Source of the DNA: DAOTXR01 sp034435375
Lineage (GTDB): Bacteria; Chloroflexota; Anaerolineae; Aggregatilineales; UBA3940
NCBI GenBank assembly: GCA_034435375.1
Contig: DAOTXR010000048.1
Span: 124,001-188,000, forward strand
Length of the DNA: 64,000 bases
Reading direction: 5' to 3'
Each line of letters begins with the position of its first letter. Position 1 is the stretch's first letter. The notes beneath the pieces are model-generated. The model did not search any database. It was not told the DNA's origin and saw only the letters and a list, made by a program, of their open reading frames with translations. The translations under genes and the position numbers were made by a program. Shown piece after piece: positions 42,643 through 52,381 of this stretch.

Positions 42643-43695
42643 ATGGACTCCATTGACTTGCGAAGTGACACTGTTTCTTGGCCCACCCCTGAGATGCGCC
42701 AGGCCATGGCCAATGCCCAGGTTGGCGATGACGTGCTGGGCGACGATCCGACCACTATCCGGCTTGAGGAGCTGGCTGCAGAGCGAATGGGCAAAGAGGC
42801 TGCACTGTTTGTCAGCAGCGGAACGCAGGGTAACCTGATCGCGATTCTGGCCCACTGCCGCCCTGGCGATGAGATGATCGTTGGCCAGGCAGCCCATGTC
42901 TTCAAATACGAGGTTGGAGGTGCAGCAGCCCTGGGTGGTGTGCATCCCCACACAGTTCCAGTCCAGCCAGATGGCACGCTTGACCTTGAAGACGTCCGGC
43001 GTGCCATCCGCGACTCGTCTGACGTTCATTGCCCGGTTACACGCTTGGTCGAGATCGAAAACACACAAGGGAGTATGGGCGGCCTCCCGATTACAGCGAC
43101 CTATACCCGGTCGGTGCGCGATCTGTGCGACGAGCACGGCCTGGTGCTGCACATCGACGGCGCGCGCATCTGGAATGCTGCTACTGCATTGGGCTGCGAT
43201 GTGCGAGAGCTGGTTGCTCCGGCGCATTCGGTCATGTTTTGCCTGTCTAAAGGGCTGTGCGCGCCGGTTGGCTCGCTGTTGTGCGGTTCTGCCGAATTCA
43301 TCCAGCGAGCACGACGTGTACGTAAAATGCTAGGAGGCGGGATGCGCCAGACGGGCATCCTTGCGGCTGCCGGAATCATCGCCATTGAGAAGATGACGAA
43401 ACGCCTCAGTGAGGATCATGTCAATGCGCGACGTCTGGCCGAAGGTCTGGCAGCCATTGAAGGTATCCAGATCGACCTGAGCCGGGTGCAGACCAACATG
43501 ATCTTCTTGTCGCTCGACAAGACATTTCCTTATGACGCGAGGGAGCTGTACACAATCCTGGAGCGCGACTACAGCATCAAACTCGATATCACCGGTGAGC
43601 GCAGCTTCCGGCTCGTCACTCACTACTGGATCACGCCAGAGCGCGTTGATGCGGTTGTGCAGGCCATTCGCGAAGTGTCGAGGAAGGCCCGCTGA
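42643..43695 (+). CDS. ltaE: Low-specificity threonine aldolase
   Basis: PLP enzyme splitting threonine or allo-threonine to glycine and acetaldehyde. PLP lysine Lys203 in FCLSKGLCAPVGS; N-terminus DLRSDTVSWPTPEMRQAM; VHPHTVPVQPDGTLD; LHIDGARIWNAA. Length 350 is normal. The stop shares one base with the start of the next gene (TGATG), so the two are coupled. It produces acetaldehyde like DeoC, although it is far from the ALDH gene. Confidence 0.95.
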   Translation: MDSIDLRSDTVSWPTPEMRQAMANAQVGDDVLGDDPTTIRLEELAAERMGKEAALFVSSGTQGNLIAILAHCRPGDEMIVGQAAHVFKYEVGGAAALGGVHPHTVPVQPDGTLDLEDVRRAIRDSSDVHCPVTRLVEIENTQGSMGGLPITATYTRSVRDLCDEHGLVLHIDGARIWNAATALGCDVRELVAPAHSVMFCLSKGLCAPVGSLLCGSAEFIQRARRVRKMLGGGMRQTGILAAAGIIAIEKMTKRLSEDHVNARRLAEGLAAIEGIQIDLSRVQTNMIFLSLDKTFPYDARELYTILERDYSIKLDITGERSFRLVTHYWITPERVDAVVQAIREVSRKAR

Positions 43696-44825
43696 TGCCC
43701 GGTTTGGTCGATAGAAAGGCCCGTGCGGGCGAAGGGAGTGTGCCAGACTTCTCTGCTCACCCTGGCACGCCGTTGCCCCATCACAGCCTGGGGGAAGTCA
43801 CTGTTCCCGAAATGATCCTGCCTCCTGTGGATCGAGAGGCGGCCCGTCAGCCGATCAATCCTGGCATGCCTCCACTGCTGCATGTTTTATTGCCTGCACC
43901 AGAGGCGTTCCAGATCGTTGTCCCACAGGTGATGGTAGCCCCAACACGGCCTTCTCCTCCCAGGCCCATTATTGAACGAGGAGATGTTACTTTTCCGGTG
44001 GCTGAAGCGCCAGGATTTCATCGGTTGTCTCCGGCGTCTCCTTCGGCAGTTGAGGCGCCAGCCACCGTGCCAAGGAGTGATGCACAACCTTCCGTTGCAG
44101 CAGCAGCGCCTGTCGAGCCGTCCGCGCCTGCCGACAGGGCTACGCTGGCGGCCCCCATTCAGACTACGGCTACGCCTGCTTTCCAGGCCGCGCCGTCACG
44201 TGCCCGTCCTGGACGACCCTCATTGGCTGAGCGCGTCGATCCCCTGTATGCCTACCTGCTGTATATGGCGCTTGGAGTGGGAACGCTCTACCTGGGTGTG
44301 CTGGAGAGGGCGGATCGATATACCGTGTTGTGGGTGGTGTTGATCGTCATGGGTGCCCTGATGACGCTAGTCGATTCGAGTGACACGTCACGGGCGATCA
44401 CGTCAGCCAGCCTGGGCTGGGGCATCAGTTTTGGCCTGGTATTCAGTTTGCCGCTGCTGATCCTCGTCTGGACAGGATTGACAGCCATGGTTAGTGTGCT
44501 GTTCCCCGAAGTCAGCAAGGCGTTGTTGTTTCAGTTGTTGGTGTTTGTCGCCCCCCTCGGTGAGACGCTCTTCTTTCGCGGAGCACTTCAGGAACGGCGC
44601 GGAATCCCCGCCAGCATCGTGGCTGCTGGACTCAGCGCGGTAATCGTCTACTGGCCGGCGGCCTCCAGTGCGCCGGTCTATTTGGTGGCTGCCACGATCT
44701 TCACCACTGTGCTGGCTGGGGTTTACAGCTTTGTGCGAACTCGCTATGGCTTGACCGCTGCCTACGTTTGCCAGGCGACTGTGAATCTGACACTGCTGTT
44801 TGTGCCGAATTTGCTTTTATCATGA
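43695..44825 (+). CDS. CPBP-like membrane protein with Pro/Ala-rich N-terminal half
   Basis: 376 residues. The first 175 are Pro/Ala/Val-rich and without a fold I recognise. After that come about six membrane helices. The segment FVAPLGETLFFRGALQERRGIPASI resembles motif 1 of the CPBP (CaaX protease/bacteriocin-processing) family, EExxFR. The second Glu is Thr here (ETLFFR), and the later His motifs are not obvious, so proteolysis is doubtful. A degenerate CPBP relative is the best guess. It overlaps the threonine aldolase stop by one base and is followed by the GT39-like gene. Confidence 0.65.
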   Translation: MPGLVDRKARAGEGSVPDFSAHPGTPLPHHSLGEVTVPEMILPPVDREAARQPINPGMPPLLHVLLPAPEAFQIVVPQVMVAPTRPSPPRPIIERGDVTFPVAEAPGFHRLSPASPSAVEAPATVPRSDAQPSVAAAAPVEPSAPADRATLAAPIQTTATPAFQAAPSRARPGRPSLAERVDPLYAYLLYMALGVGTLYLGVLERADRYTVLWVVLIVMGALMTLVDSSDTSRAITSASLGWGISFGLVFSLPLLILVWTGLTAMVSVLFPEVSKALLFQLLVFVAPLGETLFFRGALQERRGIPASIVAAGLSAVIVYWPAASSAPVYLVAATIFTTVLAGVYSFVRTRYGLTAAYVCQATVNLTLLFVPNLLLS

Positions 44826-44877
44826 GGCTTGTGCCCGCGGCCTCAAGTGTTGTACGGAGTTCGGAGGTCAATTTTAC

Positions 44878-46815
44878 GTGAAGGAAGTCCCCAAGTTCTG
44901 GATCGGCTTGGCGTTGATTCTGATCCTATCTGCCGTCCCCCTGCTTCTTAGCTATGATTTCAGCTTGCCCTACATCGACCACCCCGATGAGCCTGACTAT
45001 TATTGGAATGCTCGCCAGGTCCTCGACCCTGAGGTGAAGGTGACTCCTCAAGTCTTTCGCCTTCCGGTCTATCGGCTGATCAGTGCTGGCGTGCAGTGGT
45101 TGGCGGCCAGTGCAGGGGTGACCGAGATCGGCGAGGTCATGCGCTATCTGCGTCTCGCGTCGGTGACTTTCAATCTGGCCACGCTCGTGGTGGTAGGTCT
45201 GACAGCTCGTTTGGTGGGGGACGACATAACGGGCTGGATCGCCGCTGCCGTCTGGGGGTTCTCGTCCGGCGTACTAGGGGAGGGAATCTACGCCCTCCCC
45301 GACTCACTGCTTGCCCTCGAAAGCAGCCTTGCACTGTGGCTGGCCACGGCAGCGCTGGTCGATGAGAAGAAGCGCTATCTGGCTGTGTGGAGCGTTGCAG
45401 CAGGGGCCTCGTGCATTGTGACCAAATATCATCCTGTGAGTGCTGTAGTTCCGGGCATCCTTGGTGCATTGGTGTATTTCGTTCGCGACCGGCGTACGAA
45501 CTTCCGCTATCTCCTTTATCAGGCTGCTCTGCTGATTCCGACAGCAGCGTATGTGGGATATGAGTTGTGGGACATTCTTTTCCTCAACGATCCCTATAAT
45601 GAAGGGGCTACTTTTAAATCCCAGGGCTTGCAGAATCTGGTCGATCCAGGTTTGGTCTGGGCAAATCTGTCAACTGCACTAGCTCAAGTCAGCCTCATCC
45701 CGTTTCTGATTGTGTGCGTGTTGGGGGCTGGCGCATTGGTTCTTGCTTATGTTCGCAAGGCCAAGCGCATCAGAGCTGACTTGGCAGGATTGTGTTTGTT
45801 CATGGTGGTGTCTGTTCCCTGGGTCGTGTCTACGTTTCGAGTCGGTGAGGTGAGAGATGTGCTGTCAGCTGTAGCGGCAGCAGCCGTTGTGCTGGGAGCC
45901 GCTGTGACTCAGATGATGCATCTCGTTCCAGAGCAATGGCCCAGACCTATACAGGCAGGATTGACGCTGGCATTGGTCCTGCCTGTCTTGGTTCCCCAGT
46001 TCCAGCAGGACTGGCAGATCGTTCAAGACCGGCAGCTGCCTGACCTGCGTGTGGATATGCGGATGTGGGCTGATGTGTCGCTTGAGCCAGGCACAGTCAT
46101 TGTGACGGCTGAGAATCACAAGCTCTTTAACCCTGGATATAGTGGTCTTCAGGGACGTTACTGGTTCGACTGGTGGGAAACAGAGAACATCACGGAACAC
46201 TCGGTCGCCGAGTGGCGTGACGAACGGGGCATGTCTTACGCGGCGCTCACGATCTGGGATATTCAGGACTTGGAAGCCACCGAAGAAGGGCGCGCCTATC
46301 TGGCTCAGATGCTTCGCCTGCGCGATTTCACCGCGCCTCCCCCCCATCGTGGCCCCGACACCGTGTTCTTCCGCTTGTGGCGCATGGAGCATGAAACGTC
46401 AATCCGCTTTGGCGATTGGATCACATTACGGGGCTATGATCAGGACGCCACCGAGGTTGCGCCAGGCGGTGCAGTGGCCTTCCGTTTCTACTGGAATGCC
46501 TTTGCTACCCCTCCTGACAACTATTCGCTCTTCATCCATCTCATGCCGGTCGACAGAGTTGAAGTGCTCTCCCAGGCAGATGGCAATCCAGCGCAGCCTG
46601 AGCGGCTGACGGTGACCTGGGATGAGCCGAGCGAGACGCTGATCAGCCCGCCATTCGTGCTCTCCATTCCGGCTGACTTGGCGATGGGAGAGTATCGTGT
46701 GCTGATTGGTCTGTACAACTACGAAACCGGCGTTCGCCTGCCCGTAACCGACGAAGCCACTGGTCAACCATTGGGTGACTCGTTCGAGTTGGCGACTCTC
46801 ATGGTGGCACCATGA
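44878..46815 (+). CDS. GT39-like polytopic glycosyltransferase
   Basis: Membrane glycosyltransferase using a polyprenyl-phosphate sugar donor. The GTG at 44878 has GGAGGT nine bases upstream and is chosen over upstream codons; 645 residues. An acidic pair near the first loop (HPDEPDYYWNARQVL) matches the Asp/Glu motif of PMT-type enzymes. About ten membrane helices follow (for instance VGLTARLVGDDITGWIAAAVWG). The C-terminal 190 residues are soluble (WITLRGYDQDATEVAPGGAVAFRFYW), a beta-sandwich-like part probably outside. It is followed by a methyltransferase and a GT2, so the group may make a surface glycan or glycolipid. Confidence 0.85.
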   Translation: MKEVPKFWIGLALILILSAVPLLLSYDFSLPYIDHPDEPDYYWNARQVLDPEVKVTPQVFRLPVYRLISAGVQWLAASAGVTEIGEVMRYLRLASVTFNLATLVVVGLTARLVGDDITGWIAAAVWGFSSGVLGEGIYALPDSLLALESSLALWLATAALVDEKKRYLAVWSVAAGASCIVTKYHPVSAVVPGILGALVYFVRDRRTNFRYLLYQAALLIPTAAYVGYELWDILFLNDPYNEGATFKSQGLQNLVDPGLVWANLSTALAQVSLIPFLIVCVLGAGALVLAYVRKAKRIRADLAGLCLFMVVSVPWVVSTFRVGEVRDVLSAVAAAAVVLGAAVTQMMHLVPEQWPRPIQAGLTLALVLPVLVPQFQQDWQIVQDRQLPDLRVDMRMWADVSLEPGTVIVTAENHKLFNPGYSGLQGRYWFDWWETENITEHSVAEWRDERGMSYAALTIWDIQDLEATEEGRAYLAQMLRLRDFTAPPPHRGPDTVFFRLWRMEHETSIRFGDWITLRGYDQDATEVAPGGAVAFRFYWNAFATPPDNYSLFIHLMPVDRVEVLSQADGNPAQPERLTVTWDEPSETLISPPFVLSIPADLAMGEYRVLIGLYNYETGVRLPVTDEATGQPLGDSFELATLMVAP

Positions 46816-46854
46816 CACCGTCTGGCGACCTGACGGTACACAGAAGAGGGCATC

Positions 46855-47592
46855 TTGTCTGACCGGAAAGCGCTGCGCGATTTTTATGATCACGTATGGC
46901 TCGAAGAAGATGGCGGGCCGGAAAACGTGCGCCGTCGTCGCTTTCAGAGAACCTGCCGAACATGGGCCTACGATCAGCTTGGCGATCTCGGCGGGCTATA
47001 TATTCTGGAGATCGGTCCGGGGCCTGGAGTTGACACACTGGCGTTTGCCCAGCAGGGTGCGACCGTCTATGCAGCAGACCTGTCACGGGTTGCGCTCCGG
47101 CGCATCCGAGCGCGGGCATGCCACGAAGGGATCGCTGGGCGAGTGCATTTGCTGGAAATGCGTGGTGAGCAACTGGCGCTGGCCAATGAGTCTGTGGATC
47201 GAATCTACGCCGAAACCACACTGATGCACACTGACCCCCTGCTCGTTGCACGGGAGAGCGCCCGTGTGCTGCGGCCTGGGGGCCGAGCCGTGTTTGTGGA
47301 GCCGTTGGCAAGTAACCCTTTGCTGATGGCCTATCGCCGCTTCTCACACTACCGGCAGACACAACCCCGCTACCTGACCAGCAGCACCTTCCAACGCATG
47401 GCCGACTACTTTATAGATTATCGACATCGTGAGTTCTACCTGCTCTCGGTAGGGTTGTCAGGCTTGGACATCGAGGGGCCGAAGGTTGGGCCGCTCGTCC
47501 GGCTGATCCAGCAGCTTGACAGCCGGCTGTGCCAGATAGCGCCTTGGCTGAGCCGCTGGTGCTGGATGACGGTTGTAACCTACCAGAAGTAG
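46855..47592 (+). CDS. Class I SAM-dependent methyltransferase
   Basis: Methyltransferase fold with motif I ILEIGPGPGVDTLAFAQQG, motif II VYAADLS and motif LRPGGRAVFVEPLASN. 245 residues. The start is a TTG (SDRKALRDFYDHVW); no better start is seen. The acceptor is unknown, but with glycosyltransferases on both sides a sugar or glycolipid is likely. The gap to the previous gene is 39 bp. Confidence 0.88.
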   Translation: MSDRKALRDFYDHVWLEEDGGPENVRRRRFQRTCRTWAYDQLGDLGGLYILEIGPGPGVDTLAFAQQGATVYAADLSRVALRRIRARACHEGIAGRVHLLEMRGEQLALANESVDRIYAETTLMHTDPLLVARESARVLRPGGRAVFVEPLASNPLLMAYRRFSHYRQTQPRYLTSSTFQRMADYFIDYRHREFYLLSVGLSGLDIEGPKVGPLVRLIQQLDSRLCQIAPWLSRWCWMTVVTYQK

Positions 47593-47634
47593 TGTGTACG
47601 GCATGCCCAGCCGAGACAATCTGGATGTGTGAGC

Positions 47635-48432
47635 ATGACTGACCAATCCGATGCTTGTGACCTGAGCCTAGTGCTGGCCTGCTATAATGAGGCTGAGCAC
47701 TTCGTCGAAAGTGTCCATCAGATTTTCGATGTACTGGACGACAGTGTATACCGCTACGAGATCATTTTCGTGGATGATCGCAGCCAAGACGGAACGCCAG
47801 ACCTGATTCGTCAGGTATGTGATGCCAACCCTCATAGGCCCCTACGCGCCATCTTTCATGAGGTCAACACCGGGCGCGGCGGAGCCGTCAGTGATGGGAT
47901 GAAGGTCGCCAGGGGCAAGGTAGTAGGCTTCATTGACGTTGACCTGGAAGTTCAGGCTCACTACGTTCCCTCGTGTGTGCGTGCCATTCTGCGAGGTGAG
48001 GCTGACGTGGTGATCGGTCATCGCTACTACGCGCTGACCCCCTGGCTGCTTTACCGTCACGTACTCAGCCGAGGTTATCACTACCTGGTGCAGCGCTTCC
48101 TCGATCTGAAACTGGGTGATAGCGAGTCGGGGTACAAATTCTTTGCCCGGGAAGCGCTCCACACCATTTTGCCCTACACTCAGGACACACACTGGTTCTG
48201 GGATACAGAGATCGTGGCTTATGCACTGCTGGGTGGGTACCGTGTGCAAGAGATTCCGGTGTTGTTCTTCCGAAAGAGTAACAAGACCTCCACCGTGCGT
48301 CCGATCCACGACAGTGTCTACTACGTCCGGCATCTGGTGGCATTTAAGCGTCGCCTGCGGACAGAACGGGATAAGATTGCGGCTCTCAGGCTTACTAGAC
48401 AGGAACAATTCGAGCGAGTCAGTAGTGGCTGA
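47635..48432 (+). CDS. GT2 glycosyltransferase
   Basis: GT-A enzyme: LVLACYNEAEHFVESV, EIIFVDDRSQDGTPDLI, then DVDLEVQAHYVP as the DxD, and a C-terminal part with DTHWFWDTEIVAYALLGGYRVQEIPV typical of polyprenol-phosphate sugar transferases. I take the ATG at 47635 (265 residues); GTG at 47629 is six bases further upstream. It has no membrane helices. It could charge the polyprenol phosphate used by the GT39-like protein two genes upstream. Confidence 0.9.
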   Translation: MTDQSDACDLSLVLACYNEAEHFVESVHQIFDVLDDSVYRYEIIFVDDRSQDGTPDLIRQVCDANPHRPLRAIFHEVNTGRGGAVSDGMKVARGKVVGFIDVDLEVQAHYVPSCVRAILRGEADVVIGHRYYALTPWLLYRHVLSRGYHYLVQRFLDLKLGDSESGYKFFAREALHTILPYTQDTHWFWDTEIVAYALLGGYRVQEIPVLFFRKSNKTSTVRPIHDSVYYVRHLVAFKRRLRTERDKIAALRLTRQEQFERVSSG

Positions 48433-48518
48433 CTGCGCGTGTCTGGATATGGTCTTCTCTCAGTCCACCCCATCGTCAGCAAGTTCTGCTTATCTCTGCC
48501 CCTGAGCATAGGATGGTG

Positions 48519-48527
48519 TGCTATAAT
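48519..48527 (+). promoter_or_regulatory. Extended -10 promoter of deoC
   Basis: TGC-TATAAT (48519-48527). The upstream -35 is poor. Start point near 48534; leader about 57 nt to the ATG at 48591, which has GGAGG. Confidence 0.55.
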
Positions 48528-48590
48528 CGGCGGCAGCCGAAATACCGCTTGGACGATTCCCCGTGCGCACCTAACCGTGGAGGCATTGAT

Positions 48591-49544
48591 ATGACCGCTT
48601 CGAGTGAGCGCAATCCAGGTGTCCCCCTCGACCTGGGATGGGTGTATGGAGCGGTGGTGAACCGCAGCGCTGTCGAGCGACGAGCCGAGACGCTGCCTGC
48701 CCGGCGCTCGATCAAAAAGGACTGGCAAGCCGCGTGGTTGCTCAAGGCTATTGCCTGCACTGACCTGACCACGCTTGCAGGCGACGATACGCCCGGCAAT
48801 GTCCGACGGTTGTGTGCCAAGGCCCGTCAGCCTGTGCGGCAAGATATCTTGGCAGCTTTGCAGATGGATCACCTCCACGTGGCAGCGGTGTGCGTCTACC
48901 ATAGCCGTATTCGAGATGCTGTCACTGCGTTGAGAGGCACCGACATCCCTGTAGCTGCTGTGTCGACTGGATTCCCGGCAGGCCAGAGTCCCTTTGAACA
49001 GCGGGTGGCTGAGATCGAGCAGTCGGTGGAGGCCGGGGCCAAAGAGATCGACATTGTGATCTCTCGTGAGCATGTTTTGAATGGCCGCTGGCAGGCGCTC
49101 TATGATGAGGTGAAGTTGTTTCGCACGGCCTGCGGCGAGGCCCATATGAAGACTATCCTGGCTACGGGCGAGCTTGGCACGCTGCGCCAGGTCTACCAGG
49201 CCAGCCTGGTCTGTATGATGGCTGGGGCCGATTTCATCAAAACGTCGACTGGCAAGGAGAAGGTGAACGCCACGCTGCCAGTAGGTGTGGTGATGACGCG
49301 TGCTGTTCGCGATTACTATGAGCGCACAGGTCATCAGGTTGGGTTCAAACCGGCGGGCGGCATCCGCTCGGCCAAGCAGGTGTTGGCCTGGCTAGCACTC
49401 ATGAAGGAGGAGCTTGGTGACGAGTGGCTGGGACCCCGCTTGTTCCGTATTGGGGCAAGTGCACTGGTGGAGGATATCGAGCGACAGCTCTCGCATTTTG
49501 TCACCGGGCGCTATGCCGCACGGCACCATATCCCCATGGGCTGA
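48591..49544 (+). CDS. deoC: Deoxyribose-phosphate aldolase
   Basis: Splits 2-deoxyribose-5-phosphate to glyceraldehyde-3-phosphate and acetaldehyde. Schiff-base lysine Lys217 in GADFIKTSTGK; proton-relay lysine in GFKPAGGIRSA; AVSTGFPAG. The ATG at 48591 with GGAGG 7 bases upstream gives 317 residues, in the longer DeoC class because of an N-terminal extension of about 60 residues. The ALDH gene follows, 152 bp later, and could oxidise the acetaldehyde to acetate. Both would serve growth on DNA or nucleosides. Confidence 0.95.
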   Translation: MTASSERNPGVPLDLGWVYGAVVNRSAVERRAETLPARRSIKKDWQAAWLLKAIACTDLTTLAGDDTPGNVRRLCAKARQPVRQDILAALQMDHLHVAAVCVYHSRIRDAVTALRGTDIPVAAVSTGFPAGQSPFEQRVAEIEQSVEAGAKEIDIVISREHVLNGRWQALYDEVKLFRTACGEAHMKTILATGELGTLRQVYQASLVCMMAGADFIKTSTGKEKVNATLPVGVVMTRAVRDYYERTGHQVGFKPAGGIRSAKQVLAWLALMKEELGDEWLGPRLFRIGASALVEDIERQLSHFVTGRYAARHHIPMG

Positions 49545-49696
49545 CTGTCGTCGCCCGGCATCGATGCCCTTTCGATGGGCTGGGTGTCACGATCGACGCC
49601 GAAGCTCTGAAGCGGTAGGGCTATGTTGCTATTACTGGGAGAGAATGAACGTCATTGCCGGACGAAAAGCTTCTGTTGATGATGTAGGAGCCTGAC

Positions 49697-52180
49697 ATGA
49701 CGACTGTAGCAGACATCTTCAAGACCATGGCTTACGGCCCTGCACCTGAGTCGCCTGCCGCAGCCTACGCTTGGTTGGATGAACATGCAGTGGATGGCGT
49801 TCAGCGCAGATTTGGGCTGTTCATCAATAACGAGTGGGTGGTACCCAGCACCAAGCAGTACTACGACAATTTCAACCCTGCCACAGGCGAGAAGCTAGCC
49901 CAGACCGCTCAGGCTGGCCAGCCTGACGTTGATGCAGCAGTAGCGGCGGCGCGAACTGCCTTTGCCACATGGAGCAAGACGCCTGGCCACGTGCGGGCGC
50001 GTTACCTTTATGCCATTGCTCGCCATATCCAGAAGCACCATCGGCTGCTGGCGGTGATCGAGACGATGGACAATGGCAAGCCGCTCCGTGAATCGCGTGA
50101 CATCGATGTTCCCTTGACGGCGCGGCACTTCTACTACCATGCGGGGTGGGCGCAACTGATGGACACTGAGCTGCGCAACTACGTTCCCGTTGGTGTCGTG
50201 GGGCAGATCATCCCCTGGAACTTCCCGTTGCTCATGCTGGCCTGGAAGATCGCTCCTGCGCTGGCGATGGGCAATACGGTCGTGCTCAAGCCCGCCTCGT
50301 ACACGCGCCTGAGCGCCCTGCTCTTTGCTGAGATCGTGGCTGAGGCGGGTTTGCCGCCGGGCGTGGTTAACATTGTCACCGGCAGCAGCCAGGTCGGAAC
50401 GATGATGACCGAGCATCCCGACATTGACAAGATCGCCTTTACCGGATCAACTGATGTGGGACGCCTGCTGCGCCGCCAGACGGCAGGCTCGGGCAAGCGG
50501 TTGTCGCTTGAACTGGGCGGTAAGTCGCCGTTCATTGTCTTTGAGGACGCTGACCTCGACAGTGCGGTCGAGGGGCTGGTCGACGCAATCTGGTTCAATC
50601 AGGGCGAGGTGTGCTGTGCAGGATCGCGGCTGCTGGTGCAGGAGAACATCGCTGACCGCTTCATTGGCAAGCTTAAGCGCCGTATGCAGCACCTCCGCAC
50701 CGGTGACCCGCTCGATAAGTGCATGGATGTGGGCGCCATTGTCGATCAGTCGCAGTGGGATACCATTGATGGTTACGTTAAGAAGGGGGTAGCGGAAGGC
50801 GCGGAGGTTTTCCAGCCCGATCTACCGCTGCCAGAGCGTGGGTGCTTCTATAAACCGACGCTGCTCACCAATGTCGCGCCGACCGCTGTCGTGGCTCAAG
50901 AGGAAATCTTCGGCCCCGTGCTGGTTGCCATGACCTTTCGCACGCCGGAGGAGGCGGTTGCTCTTGCGAACAACACACGTTACGGCTTGGCGGCCAGCAT
51001 CTGGACTGACAACCTGAATATCGCCATTGACGTGGCACAGAAAGTGAAAGCCGGGAGCATCTGGATCAATTGCACCAACCAATTTGACGCGGCGTCGGGC
51101 TTTGGCGGATACCGTGAGAGTGGCTTTGGTCGCGAGGGTGGACGCGAAGGGTTGTTCGAGTATGTGCGGCCTCGCTGGCAGCTACGCCCCCGTCCTCAGG
51201 TTGAAGAAGTGGCTAAACAAGGAAAGTGGGGGGAGGTCGTGCCAGGCCGCCCGGCCCCGCTTGATACAGTGGTGTTGAACGGCAGATCGAGCGGTAGGGG
51301 CAATACACGGCTGCCCCAGATCGACCGTACGCCCAAACTGTACATCGGCGGCAGGCAAAAGCGCCCCGATGGCGCGTACAGCCGACCCGTTTACGGGCCG
51401 AAGGGTGAGATCATTGGGCAGGTGGGTGAAGGCAACCGCAAGGACATTCGGGATGCCGTCGAGGCGGCGCACACAGTAGCCGGAATGTGGGCCACTGACC
51501 GCTGGGCAGCACGGTCACCCTACAACCGTGCTCAGATTCTCTACTACCTGGCCGAGAACCTCGAAATTCGCGCTGATGAATTTGCTCGACGCATTATCTC
51601 CATGACGGGCCGCTCGAAGGAGTCGGCGCAAGCTGAGGTGGGCCTGTCAATCTCGCGACTGTTCACCTATGCCGCGTGGGCCGACAAATACGGTGGGACA
51701 GTGCAGGAGACGCCGCTGCGGGGCGCGACTGTCGCCGTGAACGAGCCGGTGGGTGTGATTGGCATTGCCTGTCCAGACGAGTTCCCACTGCTGGGATTCG
51801 TCTCGCTGGTGGCCCCCGCCATAGCGCGCGGCAACACGGTCGTCATCATCCCCTCGGAGCCGCATCCGCTGTGCGGAACCGACTTCTACCAGGTGCTCGA
51901 CACGTCTGACGTGCCACCTGGTGTGGTGAACATCGTGACTGGCTCCCGCGATCATCTGATGCGGGTGCTTGTGGAGCACGAAGACGTGGATGCGGTATGG
52001 TACTTTGGCTCAGCAGTGGGCAGCTATCATGTCGAACACCTATCTGCTGTCAACATGAAGCGAACATGGGTCAGCTACGGCGAGCCGCGTGACTGGGTCA
52101 GCCCGGAGCAGGGACAAGGCGAGGAGTTCCTGCGCGAGGCCACGCAAGTGAAGAATATCTGGATTCCGGCAGGCGCTTGA
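49697..52180 (+). CDS. Two-domain aldehyde dehydrogenase, ALDH16 type
   Basis: NAD(P)-dependent aldehyde oxidation. Residues 1-500 form a complete ALDH: NPATGEKLAQ, IIPWNFPLLMLAWKIAPALA, FTGSTDVG, the general base Glu in LELGGKSP and the nucleophile Cys306 in NQGEVCCAGSR. A second domain (about 545-827) repeats the NAD-binding half (LYIGGRQKRPDGAYSRPVY, VGVIGIACPDEFPLLGFVSLVAPAIA) but has no nucleophile Cys motif and ends in KNIWIPAGA. This is the plan of ALDH16 enzymes, so I do not read it as a truncation. 827 residues. It is 152 bp after deoC, whose acetaldehyde is a likely substrate. Confidence 0.93.
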   Translation: MTTVADIFKTMAYGPAPESPAAAYAWLDEHAVDGVQRRFGLFINNEWVVPSTKQYYDNFNPATGEKLAQTAQAGQPDVDAAVAAARTAFATWSKTPGHVRARYLYAIARHIQKHHRLLAVIETMDNGKPLRESRDIDVPLTARHFYYHAGWAQLMDTELRNYVPVGVVGQIIPWNFPLLMLAWKIAPALAMGNTVVLKPASYTRLSALLFAEIVAEAGLPPGVVNIVTGSSQVGTMMTEHPDIDKIAFTGSTDVGRLLRRQTAGSGKRLSLELGGKSPFIVFEDADLDSAVEGLVDAIWFNQGEVCCAGSRLLVQENIADRFIGKLKRRMQHLRTGDPLDKCMDVGAIVDQSQWDTIDGYVKKGVAEGAEVFQPDLPLPERGCFYKPTLLTNVAPTAVVAQEEIFGPVLVAMTFRTPEEAVALANNTRYGLAASIWTDNLNIAIDVAQKVKAGSIWINCTNQFDAASGFGGYRESGFGREGGREGLFEYVRPRWQLRPRPQVEEVAKQGKWGEVVPGRPAPLDTVVLNGRSSGRGNTRLPQIDRTPKLYIGGRQKRPDGAYSRPVYGPKGEIIGQVGEGNRKDIRDAVEAAHTVAGMWATDRWAARSPYNRAQILYYLAENLEIRADEFARRIISMTGRSKESAQAEVGLSISRLFTYAAWADKYGGTVQETPLRGATVAVNEPVGVIGIACPDEFPLLGFVSLVAPAIARGNTVVIIPSEPHPLCGTDFYQVLDTSDVPPGVVNIVTGSRDHLMRVLVEHEDVDAVWYFGSAVGSYHVEHLSAVNMKRTWVSYGEPRDWVSPEQGQGEEFLREATQVKNIWIPAGA

Positions 52181-52381
52181 GTATTGCCTCGGAGGAGGCT
52201 CAAGAGGCTTTCCGGCAAATCTTAGGCCCGGCTGAAAGTGCTTTTGGCCAAACTTGGCTGCCCCCATCACCGAACTCCAGAAGCCGTAAGGTAGCTGTGA
52301 CCTCGCTCCCTGTCGGGTGTTGTTACTACCAAAGACACCTCCGGGCCGTGGTGCTTTGCCCAAGCGAGAAAGGGAAAGGCT

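Noticed and set aside
51300..52180. Second ALDH domain read as a truncated pseudogene fusion
   Set aside because: The domain order and the loss of the nucleophile in the second part are the normal ALDH16 pattern, and the frame is intact.
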